Below the pieces are notes generated by a model, which saw only the letters and a program-made list of their open reading frames with translations, did no database searches and was not told where the DNA came from. Of a stretch of DNA of 64,000 bases, positions 32,090-43,384 are shown piece after piece (position 1 is the first letter of the stretch; every line of letters begins with the position of its first letter). Made by a program: the position numbers and the translations under genes. Origin of the DNA: Pestalotiopsis fici W106-1 (Eukaryota > Ascomycota > Sordariomycetes > Amphisphaeriales > Sporocadaceae); NCBI RefSeq assembly GCF_000516985.1, contig NW_006917096.1, forward strand, positions 2,341,606 to 2,405,605, in the 5' to 3' direction.

Positions 32090-35000
32090 ATGGACGACGC
32101 CGACGCTGCTGAGCGCAGACGACCAACTGGCAATGATAGTCCCAAGAGGGATACTGTCACCCCGGCTACTGAGAGGTATGAAGTTGCTGCTTTCTTCTAT
32201 ATTCTTTTTCATTATTGTCTTGTGCTTGTGTTTCTCCCCCCCAACGTCTGTTTCATGACGTCCCCCCATCTCCTTGCGCATCACATATCATTATCATAGG
32301 CGCCTGCCTGCCCTAAGAATCAGGCGCGGCACCCGTCGGACGGGGCTGCTTCTTGCCGTCGTTTACGCTCCAGCTCATTCTAATACTGCTTGCTTGCTCC
32401 CCATGGAGGACCGGCCTTCCCATCAGCTCCCCAAGGTAGGACTGGAGGTAGGCTGTGGAGGAACTCCGGATTAGACACAAATGGAAGGGACGGCAACTTC
32501 CTTTTACTTCAAGCCTGCGTTCGTTGTCAAGGACAACTTCCTATATTGTCGCATTTCTCCATCTGTTGACACTCGCGGCCACACACCAGTGGCAACTTGT
32601 GGATTCAGTGCCGCAACCACAACTCGCAACTGGTTTCATCATTCTTTTCTGGCTTGTGCCCAATTGTCAATTCATACACAGTCAGCGCAGCGCAAATAAT
32701 CCGTCCATTCCCGACCGGCCAACCATCAAGTCCTTCTCCCCACCGTTGCACTAGCACTCTCAAGTGACTGAACTTGTGTGCTTGAATCGTGGTTATTTCG
32801 CGGCTCTCGCTGCCGGTTCCCCATTCTTCTCACCCACATACCTCTTTTCTTCTTCATCATCTCACCCTTGCCCCATCAAAACAGCCGCCGTGCGCTATAC
32901 TCTCAATTCTATACCGCTCAAACCAGGTTCACCCCGGCGCTGCTACAATGGCCCAAACGCGCAGGAGATACCGTACGCGACGGTAAGCATACTGATTACT
33001 CCCCATACTTTCTTCAGCGCTGCCGCACCTGCTGTTGCTGCTGCTGCTGCTGCTGCTGTTGTTTGTTCTTGTGGCCTCTGTACGAGGTAGTGGCTAGTAC
33101 CACGCCTGATGATGTCGTTGGCTACCTGGCTGTCCAGTTGTCCATGATGACGATCCTTTGTTCCAACACTTTTTTCTCATTTCACCCAACCGACCCTTGT
33201 TTGTCCCCCCAACATAACCTTATGTTCCCATGGCCGGAGCTCAATTTGGTTCTCGATCTAGTCCGAGACAGTATGATGCGTCCACACCTTGATGGTTTGT
33301 GGGACTTGGCATGCATACACTCTTCCTTTAATACTCCATTCTCCATCAATGAGGCTCATTGCTTTCATTTCCACATAGGAACCAGTCATCCTAGTTACAA
33401 AGTTGCAAAAAGACTGTCCTGTCCTTGGCGGCCCAAGAAAGTAAACCATTTACACAGCAGCCAAGGCATCGCCATTGCAGCGATAGTAGTAACTACAACT
33501 CATCACGAACCGACCTAAACCAATGCATTTCGCCCTGAAGTGAAGCTGCACCAATTGTCAGCCGTGCAACAAGTGTCACACAGCCTCATTGCTAGTAGTT
33601 GCAAAAAAGTCATGGCGCGAAGCGGCCATCCTCAAAGTGGCATCTGCTCGCGGTATCGGACAGGTCAAGTGGCCAGCTCCCCTAATTCAATGGCTTTGCA
33701 AGCTTATTCCTTGACCAAGGAGCCACAGAACCTGCTGGCCTATTCTCATAAGCACCCAATATTATTACAAAATGGACAGCCGCTCCGTTCCTGCGTGAAG
33801 AAAACTTCTCATCTTGTTATCATATCACTGACTTCGGAATATGTATAGTCGAGGCCAAACTGCTGACTCTGGACCTAGATTTAGTAAAACTGAGGAAGAC
33901 GACGGTGACGATGGCGTGCTTAGCCCGCCGCCTTCCAGCTCAGTCTCTAGTGTTGACCCGGCCATGCTAGGCGATGAGATTGTGGTTGGCACCGGTAATG
34001 GGACTACAACCGCTAATGGCGACAAATCATCACCCTTGCAAGTCACTTCAGATAAGGAAGATGTCGAAATGGCTGAAGCAGGTAGCGAAGCAGCAGCCTC
34101 ACATTATCCTAAGCGCAAACGCGCCTCGATGTACGACAATCTTGGTGAAGACAAGCTCGAGGTAGGCTTGGCTGCTGCTACAGATGATGCAAATTCCGCT
34201 GCCCGACAGGCGAAACAGCCCCGCGTTGGTGGTCATCCTGGACAAGTCATGAAGGGAATACTTCTGGGTTATTGGAGAGACTCGCCTGTACCCAACGAAG
34301 CTAAGAAGCACGCCGTGATTGGATTTCCGGATGTTCGTGATAGACTACGGACTCGCATTCAGCCCTTTACCCGTACTGGGGAGGCTATCAATGGACGACT
34401 GTTTCCGATACCCCCTGGCCCTGGCGGAAGCTGGACAACATTTGACCGTACAGTCTTTGAGGATCACCTTGTGGGACTGGATCACAACGAAATCAAGGAG
34501 TACATAAAGATCCGACTAAAGGCTGGGGATTCGGGTGTAGACGAGGTGGATAAGCACCAAGCCGAGCTCGATGCCATTAAGGAGGCGAAGCGGAATCTCA
34601 AGAACAACCCCTATGCTGAATCGCCCATACCACCTGCCATTGCGTATGGAAAAATAGTCCCCGAGAACCATCAACATGGTAGCCGGCCTGAATCTAAGCG
34701 TAGACGGACCGGTAGTGCTACAGTGCCTCCAGTTGTGCCGTCGCAAACAAGCTCACCGGCGCTACGGTCCGATGGGCAGTTACCGCCACCTTCTTCGGTC
34801 CTTGCCATCTCTAGCGCACAAGCTGATGCCGAGCGCAAGTCTCCAGTTCAGCCGGCACTCCGATCCCAGACTCCGTTACAGCCTCAGCCGCACCTCCAAC
34901 CATCACAATCCCCAACACCAGCCCAACCTCCTGTTTCTGGCCCAACCCCACCGCAGCAGCAGTCGCATGGTTTGCCACACCAAATTTTACAACACCCGCA

Positions 35001-36219
35001 GCAGTCCTTCTCGGCCCAGCAGACCGCTGCGCCACCCCCAGCGGCGCCAGTACCAAGTCGTCTCGACGACACACAATACGTGGGAAACCTTCCTGGTCAA
35101 CGTCCTACAAGGATCCTTGTGGGTTGTTGGTCTCGCAGTAGTGCCAAAAAGGACCAGGACAAGCACGCCGTGTACGGAATTCTCGGAGCAAATGACATGT
35201 TTCGTGTCAAGTTGGTCCGTGAAACCATGGACGGTCGGTTTGTAGATGGCAATTTTCCCACTGGTGCTGGCGCGCTATGGATTGGATACGAAGAGGTGAA
35301 CTTTCTTCCCCACATTCGCGATCTGAACAGAAGTGAAATGAAGGAGTATGTGCGTGTCCGGCAATACCAGATTGATAGTGGTGAGTCTGAGGAGGAGCGT
35401 GTTGCGAATGAAACAAAAGCAGTCTACGAAGCTCAGCGACGGGCGGCTCTAAACCCTAAGGCTTCAGCAGGGCCTCCCGTCCATGCGGGTCGACACAGTC
35501 TGAACGCATTCTCTGAAGATTCTCATATCAAGCAAGACACGAACGCACAGGACCCAAGAGATCATCGTCGCGGCATATTACAAGACATCAGAGGTCGTCC
35601 AGTATCGGAGGCCGATTACCGTCAAACCGGCCGTGCAGCAAGCATTGATCCTCTTGAACGCACGAACAGTCTTGCCCGGCGGGAGGTTCATAAGCTGGAA
35701 GCTGCCCAGTTGCGGCAAGATCGTGTTCTCAGTCAACGCGGTTTGTCGAGTGCCCCGATCCACACACCTCCGCCTGCCATAGTGCCGTCCGACAATCGTG
35801 CCATGTTGCAGGAAAATATGGTTCGTCTGAACGGGGTATGGAAAAACCAAGAAACCGCTAGGCATCATGGTCAACAGCAACAGGCCCAGCAGCAGGCCCA
35901 GCAGCAACAGGCACAGCAGCAACAGCAGGCCCAGGCTCAGGCCCAGGCCCAAGCACAGGCACAGGCTCATGCACAGGCTCAAGCACAGGCTCAAGCACAA
36001 ATGATGCAAATGACACCCCAACAACCACCACAGCTGCCATCACAGCCAATGGCGCCCACCCCGAATATGGAAGAGGTCAGGGTTCTTGGAAATGTGACTT
36101 ACAGTCGGAAACAGACTGGACCGTTTGCAGGCAAGCTTGTCAGCCGCGGAGAAATCATCACCATCGATGGCGAAGACTACGTGGAATACCGAGTTCTTAC
36201 GAAGCCTACATTCTTCTAG
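32090..36219 (+). CDS. Large nuclear-type protein with an internally duplicated module and Gln/Ala tract, function unknown
   Basis: Main exon 33849..36219. With first exon 32090..32175 (phase 2, donor GTATGA, acceptor TATAG) the product is 818 residues. The joining intron would be 1.67 kb, so intermediate UTR exons or another start are possible; an ATG at 33841 inside the acceptor would also work. An acidic Ser-rich N-terminus with a basic nuclear-type signal (YPKRKRASMY) is followed by module A (about residues 163-252): MKGILLGYWRDS, KKHAVIGF, FEDHLVGL, EIKEYIKIR. After a Pro/Gln-rich linker comes module B (about 449-537): TRILVGCWSRSS, DKHAVYGI, FLPHIRDL, EMKEYVRVR. Then a charged region, a Gln/Ala repeat (about 702-745) and a conserved-looking C-terminus (VRVLGNVTYSRKQTGPFAG, DYVEYRVLTKP). 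I do not recognise the family; a chromatin- or transcription-associated role is only a guess from composition. Confidence 0.65.
32948..32982 (+). other. Alternative first coding exon of the duplicated-module gene
   Basis: An ATG in good context (ACAATGG) opens MAQTRRRYRTR and runs into a strong donor CG|GTAAGC in phase 2, the same phase as the exon at 32090..32175. Both can splice to the acceptor before 33849, giving either an acidic or a very basic N-terminus. Confidence 0.4.
33021..33063. repeat. CTG trinucleotide tract
   Basis: CTGTTGCTGCTGCTG-type run in the presumed leader/intron; it encodes spurious Ala, Leu or Cys runs in the three frames. Confidence 0.7.
35868..36003 (+). repeat. Gln/Ala-coding repeat (CAG CAG/GCC CAG/GCA CAG)
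   Basis: About 130 bp of CAGCAA, CAGGCC and CAAGCACAGGCT units encoding first (Q)nA and then (QA)n with a single His. Strain length variation is likely. Confidence 0.85.
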
Positions 36220-37275
36220 TCTATCATGGTTTTTCTTCACGCCCTGCTCCCTGGCCTGAGAATGGTACTTTTCTCCGGCGCAGCCAATCTAGTGGCAACG
36301 CCAGGATGACGACATCTATACTGAAGTCGTCGGTTTACTGCTAGTACGAGACGACCATATCCACTGTTATACTTTCGATCCTTCGGTACGATATTGGCAA
36401 CAGCAAAGCATACATCGACCACTGGGACCTTAAGGACATGGATTGTCACTAGAATTCGTCCATCAAGCACGCCATTCTTCCAATTTGGTAATATCTGTAT
36501 CTCCTATATAACGCCCCTTTGGGTATCATGTCATGGCCTTGACTGGACGCCCCTCACAACACAATAATCATTGGGTATGCGCTTTTAACTTGGCGCATTC
36601 ACATCAAATCACTACCAAGGTCCAACGACATACACGAATTTCGCGTTGGAATAATAGACGGCTAGAGGAGCCATTGAACGGGAGATACTGTTGAAGACAG
36701 CCCTGTTAGTATATATCTAGGTTCATGGTGGCTCGCTTGTCTAGCCATGTCGTGGCATGACCATGACCTTTTGGGAGAGAGGATTGGGCGACTGAAGAGA
36801 CAGTCCACTTGAGAAGGTCCGGACCTACTGTGTCCCATCCTATGATAAAGCACATATTAGCCATCATTTGGCAATTATAACAAACCATGCATACCAATCT
36901 CGTCTCGTGCTCGTGAAATGGCAAAACTGCACCAAGTAATGTCACGTTATATTCATTCATGGTTGTCGATAGCTTGGTTGCGGCAACATTGCCATACCCA
37001 CTTGTAACCATGGTACGAGATGGCAAAAGACCTCTGGCATTTCATGCTCGTGATAACCCATAGCTTCAGTGATACACCCTTGGAAGTTGTGGTGACTTTC
37101 TTTGTTTAATTACCTATATATAGAGGCTATCCTCATTCAAAATTATAGCCAACTACTCTTTACCTATTGACTATATGCTGGATATTTCACTGCATCGAGC
37201 CAGGAGAAGGAATAAATATCCAAGTCTGTAGACTATTCTTGCTGGCTACCACTTATCCAAGTTGACATTTCGCGC
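36220..37275. other. Convergent intergenic region
   Basis: About 1.05 kb between two converging genes; AT-rich, nothing recognised. Confidence 0.5.
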
Positions 37276-38680
37276 TCAGTGCAAAAGAAAAGCCATGATG
37301 GTCGCGGCGGTCATCCAGAAAAAGCTCAATGGGCCAACCACACTGGCGCCGCTAACTGGCACGCTCGAGGCAGTAGGCCCTGCCGTGCTACTACTACTGC
37401 TTGGCAGAGCAGTTGATGCCTCTGTGGTTGTGAGGCCGGTGCTGATGATGGCAGTGATGGTTGCGCTTGTTGGAAATGTGCTGCTGGTGCTGTTTGCATG
37501 TGCTGAAGTGATGCTTGTAATCGTGGATAGGGTTGCCGTCTTTATGCCCGAGCTGCTGGCCGTGACGGTGCTGCTGCTGCTGCTGTTGCCGAGAGTAGAA
37601 GATGGCTCGCTGCAGCCATCTCCGTCATCTCCGTCCTTGGCATCGGGTCTTGCGCGCGGCGTTTCTTGTCAGTCTTGGTGTGCTTTCTCATAGGCCCAGT
37701 AAACCATTGTCTTTCAAGGTTACTTACAGCGAATATTTCTTGAAAAACTCCATAATCATGGTGCTCGCATTAAACGTGGCGGGACCACTGCCGTGATCTT
37801 CATTATCGGTATTGGCAAAAGTGGCCGGCCAGTCGTGATTCACATGGTCGCCATCATAGACAAAGGTGACGAGCCCCGAGTCGGCGCCGGACCCGTACCG
37901 GTACAGCTCGGCGGAGCCGTTGATGGCCACGGTGGCCGAGGGCGACGCCGAGAGACCGTCGCGCCGCGCCCAGTTCGCGACCCAGGTCCGGACGTCGGGG
38001 AGGCACCCGCCCTTGCGCAAGCCGCCCAGGATGGAAATGGTCGTGTCGTTGCCGCCGTGGAAGTCGAGCAGGGGGATATTGTCCCGACCCGGATTGCACG
38101 TCATGGCGAGCGTCTTGGGGTCGCCGCACGACGTCAAGGACGAGGCCGCGCCCGTCGTGTAAAAGGCGCCCGACACGGGCGAAAAGGCGGCAAAGCGCTG
38201 CGAGGCTGCCGTGTCGCACGCCAGGACCCCGACCATGCCGCCGCCCTGCGATTTGCCCGTGGCGTAGACCCGGGACGTGTCGATGCACAGCTCCGACTCG
38301 ACCTCGTCTAGCACCTTGCCCACGTAGGCGACGTCATTGGCCGTTGCATTGGGCGAGCCCTGCCAGTAAATGTAGCTACTGGTTGAGCCATACTGTAGAG
38401 CCTGGGGATAGACGACGACATGGTCCTTGTTAAAGTACGGGTCCGTGAGCCGGTCCAGGTCGGCTTGCCAATCTGCAGTCCGGCTCGCGCCGTGAAAGGA
38501 GAGGATCAATGGGTTTGGTTTCGAGTGGTCATACTTCTCCGGCATAAAGTACATATAGGTCCGACCTCCCGACAAGGTAACATTGTGTCGCGTGCCCTTG
38601 GATGCGGGCGGCGATCCGGAACTGCAGGCGGACTTCGCCAGAGCCGGCAGGAGGGCCGCGAGGAGCAGACCGAAGAGCAT
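37276..38680 (-). CDS. Secreted CE1/feruloyl esterase-like alpha/beta hydrolase with GPI-type tail
   Basis: Minus strand, exons 38680..37728 and 37648..37276; 441 residues. Signal peptide MLFGLLLAALLPALAKS, mature start ACSSGSPPA. The enzyme domain shows SFHGAS (oxyanion side), GKSQGGGM with nucleophile Ser about 144, LDFHGGNDTT with Asp about 212 and YDGDHVNHDWP supplying the His about 279-282. This is the layout of fungal feruloyl esterases and PHB-depolymerase-like CE1 esterases; it probably cleaves esters on plant cell-wall xylan. Without splicing, the frame stops (TAA) right after KKYSL, but that TAA sits in a perfect donor, GTAAGT. Splicing to CGCAAG (or to CTGCAG further on, same frame) adds ~125 residues: an acidic link, a Ser/Thr-rich stalk with poly-Ser, and an uncharged hydrophobic end (VVGPLSFFWMTAATIMAFLL) after SGAS. 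This is typical of GPI attachment, so the enzyme may be wall- or membrane-bound. Intron retention would give a free secreted form. Confidence 0.8.
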
Positions 38681-40823
38681 ATTGGCCGTCAACTAAGGAC
38701 AAGGTCTCGTATTTGACAGAGTAGTATGGTAAAGGTCCCTGCAGTCAAAAAGGAGTATACTGTCGCCAGCTACTTGGGTCACGGTAGAATCTCTTTCCTC
38801 CTTCTGTATAGAGATATAATCCGAGATAGTATGCTTTTGGGGCTGACTAGGTCTTCATCCTGGGCTCCCTCGTGGCAGCGATGAGACATGCGCGTCATCT
38901 TATACTCAGATTTTGATTCAACCTGCTACACCAAAAGGATTGAACCACGAAAACTCCATTCCCGCCATTGTCGACGACTTTTCCGCTTGACAAGAGGGGA
39001 GTAACAGCATTGTCCCTCACTTGTTCCCTTACTCTGCTCGCCAGTAATGACTGGGACACACAATACTCTTTGTGCAGTGTAGCATGCAAAGAGTGCATAA
39101 GAGGCTGCATCCCACCCTGCTGACCGGGCAAACAGCCAGTATTGAGCGTCATGAGAGGTTATCGCGACCAGGATATGCGGCTCACGCGGATGGTATTGCA
39201 GTCCTTCGCCGGGTATCCCATTGGCTTGACGCCACTTTGCGGCATATCTTGTTCTGCACGTGTTACGTCCGGGGGACGATGAAGTTTTTCAATCAGAGAG
39301 CGCGGGGATTCCCCCATTCCCGGCATTGTGGCTGCATGTATTGTATGCAGGCTTGGCCCCCTTGGCTCTTTGGGGCACTCTGGGGCACTTTGGGGATGCC
39401 CGAGTATACAGGGGTAGTTTATAGGCTGATCCAATCCCAGTTGGGGGAATGCAAAAAAGGCTTGCTTTGTTTTAGGCAGATCTCGAACTTCTTGGAATTT
39501 GGAGAATGAGACCTGCTGGCGCCAATGATGCAGCCCCCAGACACGTCAAACCGACTGGCTGGTATCCGCACAGGTGCCGAATGGTATCCTGCTGTGTCAG
39601 CATCACCACACCTCTACATCTTTGATCTCGTTGTATCGGGGGCGCCAAACCTACAGCCACCCGCTGTCACGGCACACGACTTTGGGGGATTCTGCTGACA
39701 TTGGCAGAGGGTATATAACAATGGAACTATACCAGCTCATTTTTGAGAGTAAAGTAAAAGTGCGCAATACCATATGACCCAGAGTATACGAACTCCTGTC
39801 GGTTTCCGGTAATATGCTCGTCGAAAAGTTTCTCGTTATAGCGGTGCCCGTGGCCAATCACGATTGGTTCAAATGGGTTTTCTCAATAAGCCCTTGCAAG
39901 CCGAGGTTGGCGCGAATAAACATCCCGGGACCGATAAGTCCCTTTGGGTGAGATGAGAGCCTTGCACTTATCTTTGATCAAGGCAACGTCGCGAATGCAT
40001 CATCATCAGGCTGGCGGTGAAATACGGCCGAACAAGTCAGAGTGCATCCCAGTCATGACGATTGTTTCGACTCTTGCCCGCTGGGTCCGCCGGACCACAT
40101 GCACAATGAAAAAAATATTTGTGCAATTCCAATATATTGCTGTCGCAGCCTACCATCTTGCTTGCCGCATCCCGGGTGCAACCCTATGCATGATAGATTA
40201 AAACAATCAATTCTGTGCGTCGTCGCTACCAGGAATAGACGAACCAGCTGCTAAGGCCGGAAATGGTATAATAAAAGGCTCTCCTTACTGTTGCCGGTCG
40301 ATGAAGTGCAAGGATTTTGGGAACCTCATCGTCGACAAACCCTGATAGATTCTAAGCTGGAACGCCGAGGTCTGTCGATTGAGCCGGCAATCACCCGTAA
40401 ACCTGTGATAGCAACATAGGTTCCATTGATGGAACCCTGACCGGTCACAGCTACTACAGCCTATATCACCTGCAGGTGGAATGCGGATATAAGTCGGACG
40501 TCCAGATACCTTTGCCCGGTGGGTTGCAAGGTATAAGCGAAGTTGCATTTTCCGCCCTCTCTTGTAAGCACTTTGGAGGTTCTGATCGTTGCACGGCTTC
40601 GTTGAAGAAGTTTGAGTCTGTGGACATGGGGCTACCCTTGAACATGCGCGCTGAGGGGAAGATATGAAACTCGGATCATGAGTCGTATACGTCAAGTGAG
40701 CGAATGCATTTTTTTCTTCTTCTGGTTGAAACAGCAACACACTGCTCGTGGTAAGCTGACCAAAACTACCGACTCCCAAACGCCCGTGCCAAAGAGTGAA
40801 AACCAAAGAGCCGTGACGCAAAG
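38681..40823. other. Intergenic region upstream of the esterase
   Basis: 2.1 kb between two minus-strand genes. A locally repeated CTTTGGGGCACTCTGGGG-like segment occurs at about 39368..39394. No gene supported. Confidence 0.45.
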
Positions 40824-41324
40824 TTACACGAAAGCTGACCAGGGCGTGCCGAGGACGCGCCCGCTGGGATCAATCTTGACACCCTCCATCCTCAAGAGCT
40901 TCTTCTTCTCGTCAATGGTGATGCCCTCGCCATTCCGGGACCAATGCCCCTTGAACCCGCCGAGCTGGCCGCCGGTCGCCACGACTCGGTGGCAGGGGAC
41001 CTGCGGAGCAAAGGGATTGCGGCGCAGGGCGTTGCCGACGGCGCGCGGACTCGACCCCAGGGCCGCCGACATGAGCCCGTACGTCGACACGTGGCCCGGC
41101 GGGATCTGGCAGAGCAGCGACCACACCTTTTTCTCAAAGGGTGTGCGGTCCGACGAGGCTATGCGCTCCAGCTGCGCCGCGGCGTTGGCGGGAGTGGTGA
41201 TGGGGCCCGACGACGTGATGTCGCGACTTGCTGCGAGTGAGCTACGGGCTATTTTGGTTGGTTTGATGCTCGACGCGGGTGACGGCTCTGCGGCCGTGCG
41301 CTTGCGCTTGAGATGAGATGCCAT
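40824..41324 (-). CDS. MGT1: O6-alkylguanine-DNA alkyltransferase (MGMT/Ogt family)
   Basis: Single exon, 166 residues from MASHLKRKRTAAEP. The first ~60 residues are basic and Ser-rich (nuclear-type signal HLKRKR). The catalytic domain covers residues about 62-166: FEKKVWSLLCQIPPGHVSTY, then SSPRAVGNALRRNP (helix-turn-helix with the Arg finger) and APQVPCHRVVATGG, which contains the PCHRV active-site Cys that accepts the alkyl group. The presence of Cys rather than Trp separates it from the alkyltransferase-like (ATL) proteins. The domain is short, lacking the N-terminal Ada-like half found in many bacterial enzymes. It repairs alkylated guanine by a one-use reaction. In-frame codons upstream encode Asn/Ile runs from a CAT repeat and are taken as leader; a start two codons earlier (MIMASH) is equally possible. 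Confidence 0.9.
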   Translation of the reverse strand: MASHLKRKRTAAEPSPASSIKPTKIARSSLAASRDITSSGPITTPANAAAQLERIASSDRTPFEKKVWSLLCQIPPGHVSTYGLMSAALGSSPRAVGNALRRNPFAPQVPCHRVVATGGQLGGFKGHWSRNGEGITIDEKKKLLRMEGVKIDPSGRVLGTPWSAFV

Positions 41325-41870
41325 GATCATGATGATGATGTTGATGTTGATGTTGATGCAGACAGTGGGGGAGGATTGCTTGTTGTTCAGGTAGCTTATT
41401 GCTGTGTAGGTACTAGGTAATTGAACTGGTTCACGAAATGGGTGGAATTTGCGGGTTTCCAAATATTGATGGAGAGACAGAGTAGCTCAATCCCCAAAAA
41501 TACAAGTTTGCCGCGTCCTCATATAATCACGAGTGAATTCAATAGCAACAGTAACTTGGTGTTGAGTCATCATCATTGGCCAGGGTGACGGATCAATGGT
41601 CCATTGTCATGCGAAAGGCGCGTCGCCCCCTCGCGTAAATTAGTTTCAATTAGGTTAAACCATCGTAGAACACCTACGCGTTCCGACGCCGATCCACGTG
41701 ATTGCCATGGTGTATGTTAGGGACGGCATTTCTTTTTTCCCTTTGCCCCTTTGTTTTTCTACAACATTGTGTCGACTTGGGATACATCACCCATAAAACG
41801 TGGTTGATTTGAGACATTTGAATGTGATATTACTCTCATTAACTATAAAGGACAAAAGAAAAGGTGCAGC
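41325..41870. promoter_or_regulatory. Promoter/leader of the alkyltransferase gene, with CAT repeat
   Basis: 546 bp between two same-strand genes. A CATGAT/GATGTT trinucleotide-type repeat at about 41325..41358 sits immediately before the start codon. A CACGTG-like core (TCCACGTGATT) lies at 41693..41703. Confidence 0.45.
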
Positions 41871-43384
41871 TCATACCCCCCTGTTAGTAGAGATGGCAGA
41901 GTGGTACTCGATTTTATCGTCCGATTCATTATCCCCCTTCTTGCGATCAATCTCCTCGTGTATAATGGTCACTTCTTGGTCGATGGTGATGTCTATCCGA
42001 GGATTCGACGGCCGCGATGTGACCCCGACTCTGCTTTGGCTCTTGCTCCTGCTCGCCGTGGCCATGGACGATGCATCGCCCGTTCGCAGTGCCGTATGCT
42101 TGGTCAGCGCGTAGGTATCGCCATTGCCATCTTGGCTGCCGAGCGGATGGCTGCGTCCCATCTTGGTCGACTTGCTAAACATGCCGCTCAGGCCAAGTTT
42201 GCTGGCTCCCCGGCGGATGAGAGGCTGAATGATGGGCAAGTTTGCGACCACGATGGCGACAAACGTTTCGCGACAGGCCCATTCACTGCCAGACACCGCA
42301 CCCTCGGGTCCGGACTGGAAAGAGCATCTCGAGTTAGCATTGTCAAATCCATAAGCTATTAGATGGTTGAGTGGGATGCAAAATACCGTAATGATGACGA
42401 CGGCACGAATTGTGCCTGCCATAATGACAAATACTGCACCACTGAACAGCAACATTAATGAAGCTTTGCGACGCCAGCCAATGTTGACCGTCCACAGCAG
42501 CTGTGTGTCTTGCCATCAGTAATCCAGCTTCTTGTGATGATTCCTAGGGGCCAAAAAGGAGACTTACTGGTAGAGGAATCGACAACAAGTATGTGTCGGT
42601 AATGATGTTGGGAATCAGCACCACTAATACGTATAGCTTCGAGTTTGTCGGCTGACACAGATCTGTTCACATGATTGTAAGATATGGGCCGTGATGGCGC
42701 GGGATTGATGTTATCGGAGAACATACTGCCAGGGTCTGGGTTTATTTGCCAGTACTTATGCATTGGCTGACACCCGAGCAGGATGCAAAGCGCCACCACG
42801 AGATATGTTGTGCCAAGCAGTACATAGGCGATACGGACGCGCAGTCTCAGGTGGACCAAGCCAGATCTGTATGATTGATTCAGTTGGCAAAACGACCTTG
42901 TGTGTGTGTCTGACCAAGATATCAACTCACGTTAGACGCGAATAGAATACGGCAATGCAGATCTTGAGCATCCAGAGAATGGCCGCATAAAAGGACCAGC
43001 CAATGACTTGAATCTTGGAGCCCCATTGGCGATTGTAATACTCTTCAGAGTTGGGATCGAGAGCAGCACGCTCCTCATCCGTCATATAACTATTCGTCAG
43101 CCCTTGAAATAATGCCCCTACTAAATAGGCGGCCACAGTTTCGGCTGTGAAGACGAGCTATCACAGATAACATCTAGGTCAGCCATTACATTCATATATT
43201 TGTTCTTCCTGTTTTCACATTTGCAATCGAATGGATGTGAGTAAATGCTTACCCCAGTGAGAGGCATCAGATAGTCGTCCAACTGAAATTTGGCTGGGCC
43301 GACCGCAGTCCATCGCACATAGACACGGACGCCTATGACGGCAAGCCCTAAGGAGAGCAGCGTCCACGCTTCAGCCACACCCAT
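41871..43384 (-). CDS. Rhodopsin-fold integral membrane protein (PTH11/SAT4-like)
   Basis: Six exons on the minus strand: 43384..43253, 43157..42931, 42866..42727, 42662..42568, 42500..42387, 42314..41871; 383 residues; introns 64-95 bp. Landmarks: LLSLGLAVIGVRVYVRWTAV, KFQLDDYLMPLTG (the conserved DDY motif after TM1), GWSFYAAILWMLKICIAVFY, LLGCQPMHKYWQINPDPG, CQPTNSKLYVLVVLIPNII, DTYLLSIPLP, GWRRKASLMLLFSGAVFVIM, and WACRETFVAIVVANLPIIQP. These are typical of the fungal seven-helix family PF20684. The hydrophilic C-terminal tail of ~130 residues is Ser/Lys-rich and probably cytosolic. Members resemble PTH11-type surface sensors; ligand and role are unknown, and the extracellular CFEM domain of Pth11 itself is absent. 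The fifth intron lacks a stop and is read through without a frame break. Confidence 0.85.

Noticed and set aside
32778..33518. 246-codon plus-strand frame with a run of Cys
   Set aside because: The Cys run comes from a CTG repeat read in another frame; no homology features, and it overlaps the presumed leader/intron of the duplicated-module gene.
37728..38680. Esterase as a single-exon gene ending KKYSL
   Set aside because: Not excluded, but the stop lies in a perfect donor and the downstream GPI-type frame is too coherent to be chance; the two-exon model is preferred.
40285..40821. 178-codon minus-strand frame
   Set aside because: No conserved motif, odd composition and no codon bias; it sits directly after the alkyltransferase stop and is probably chance.
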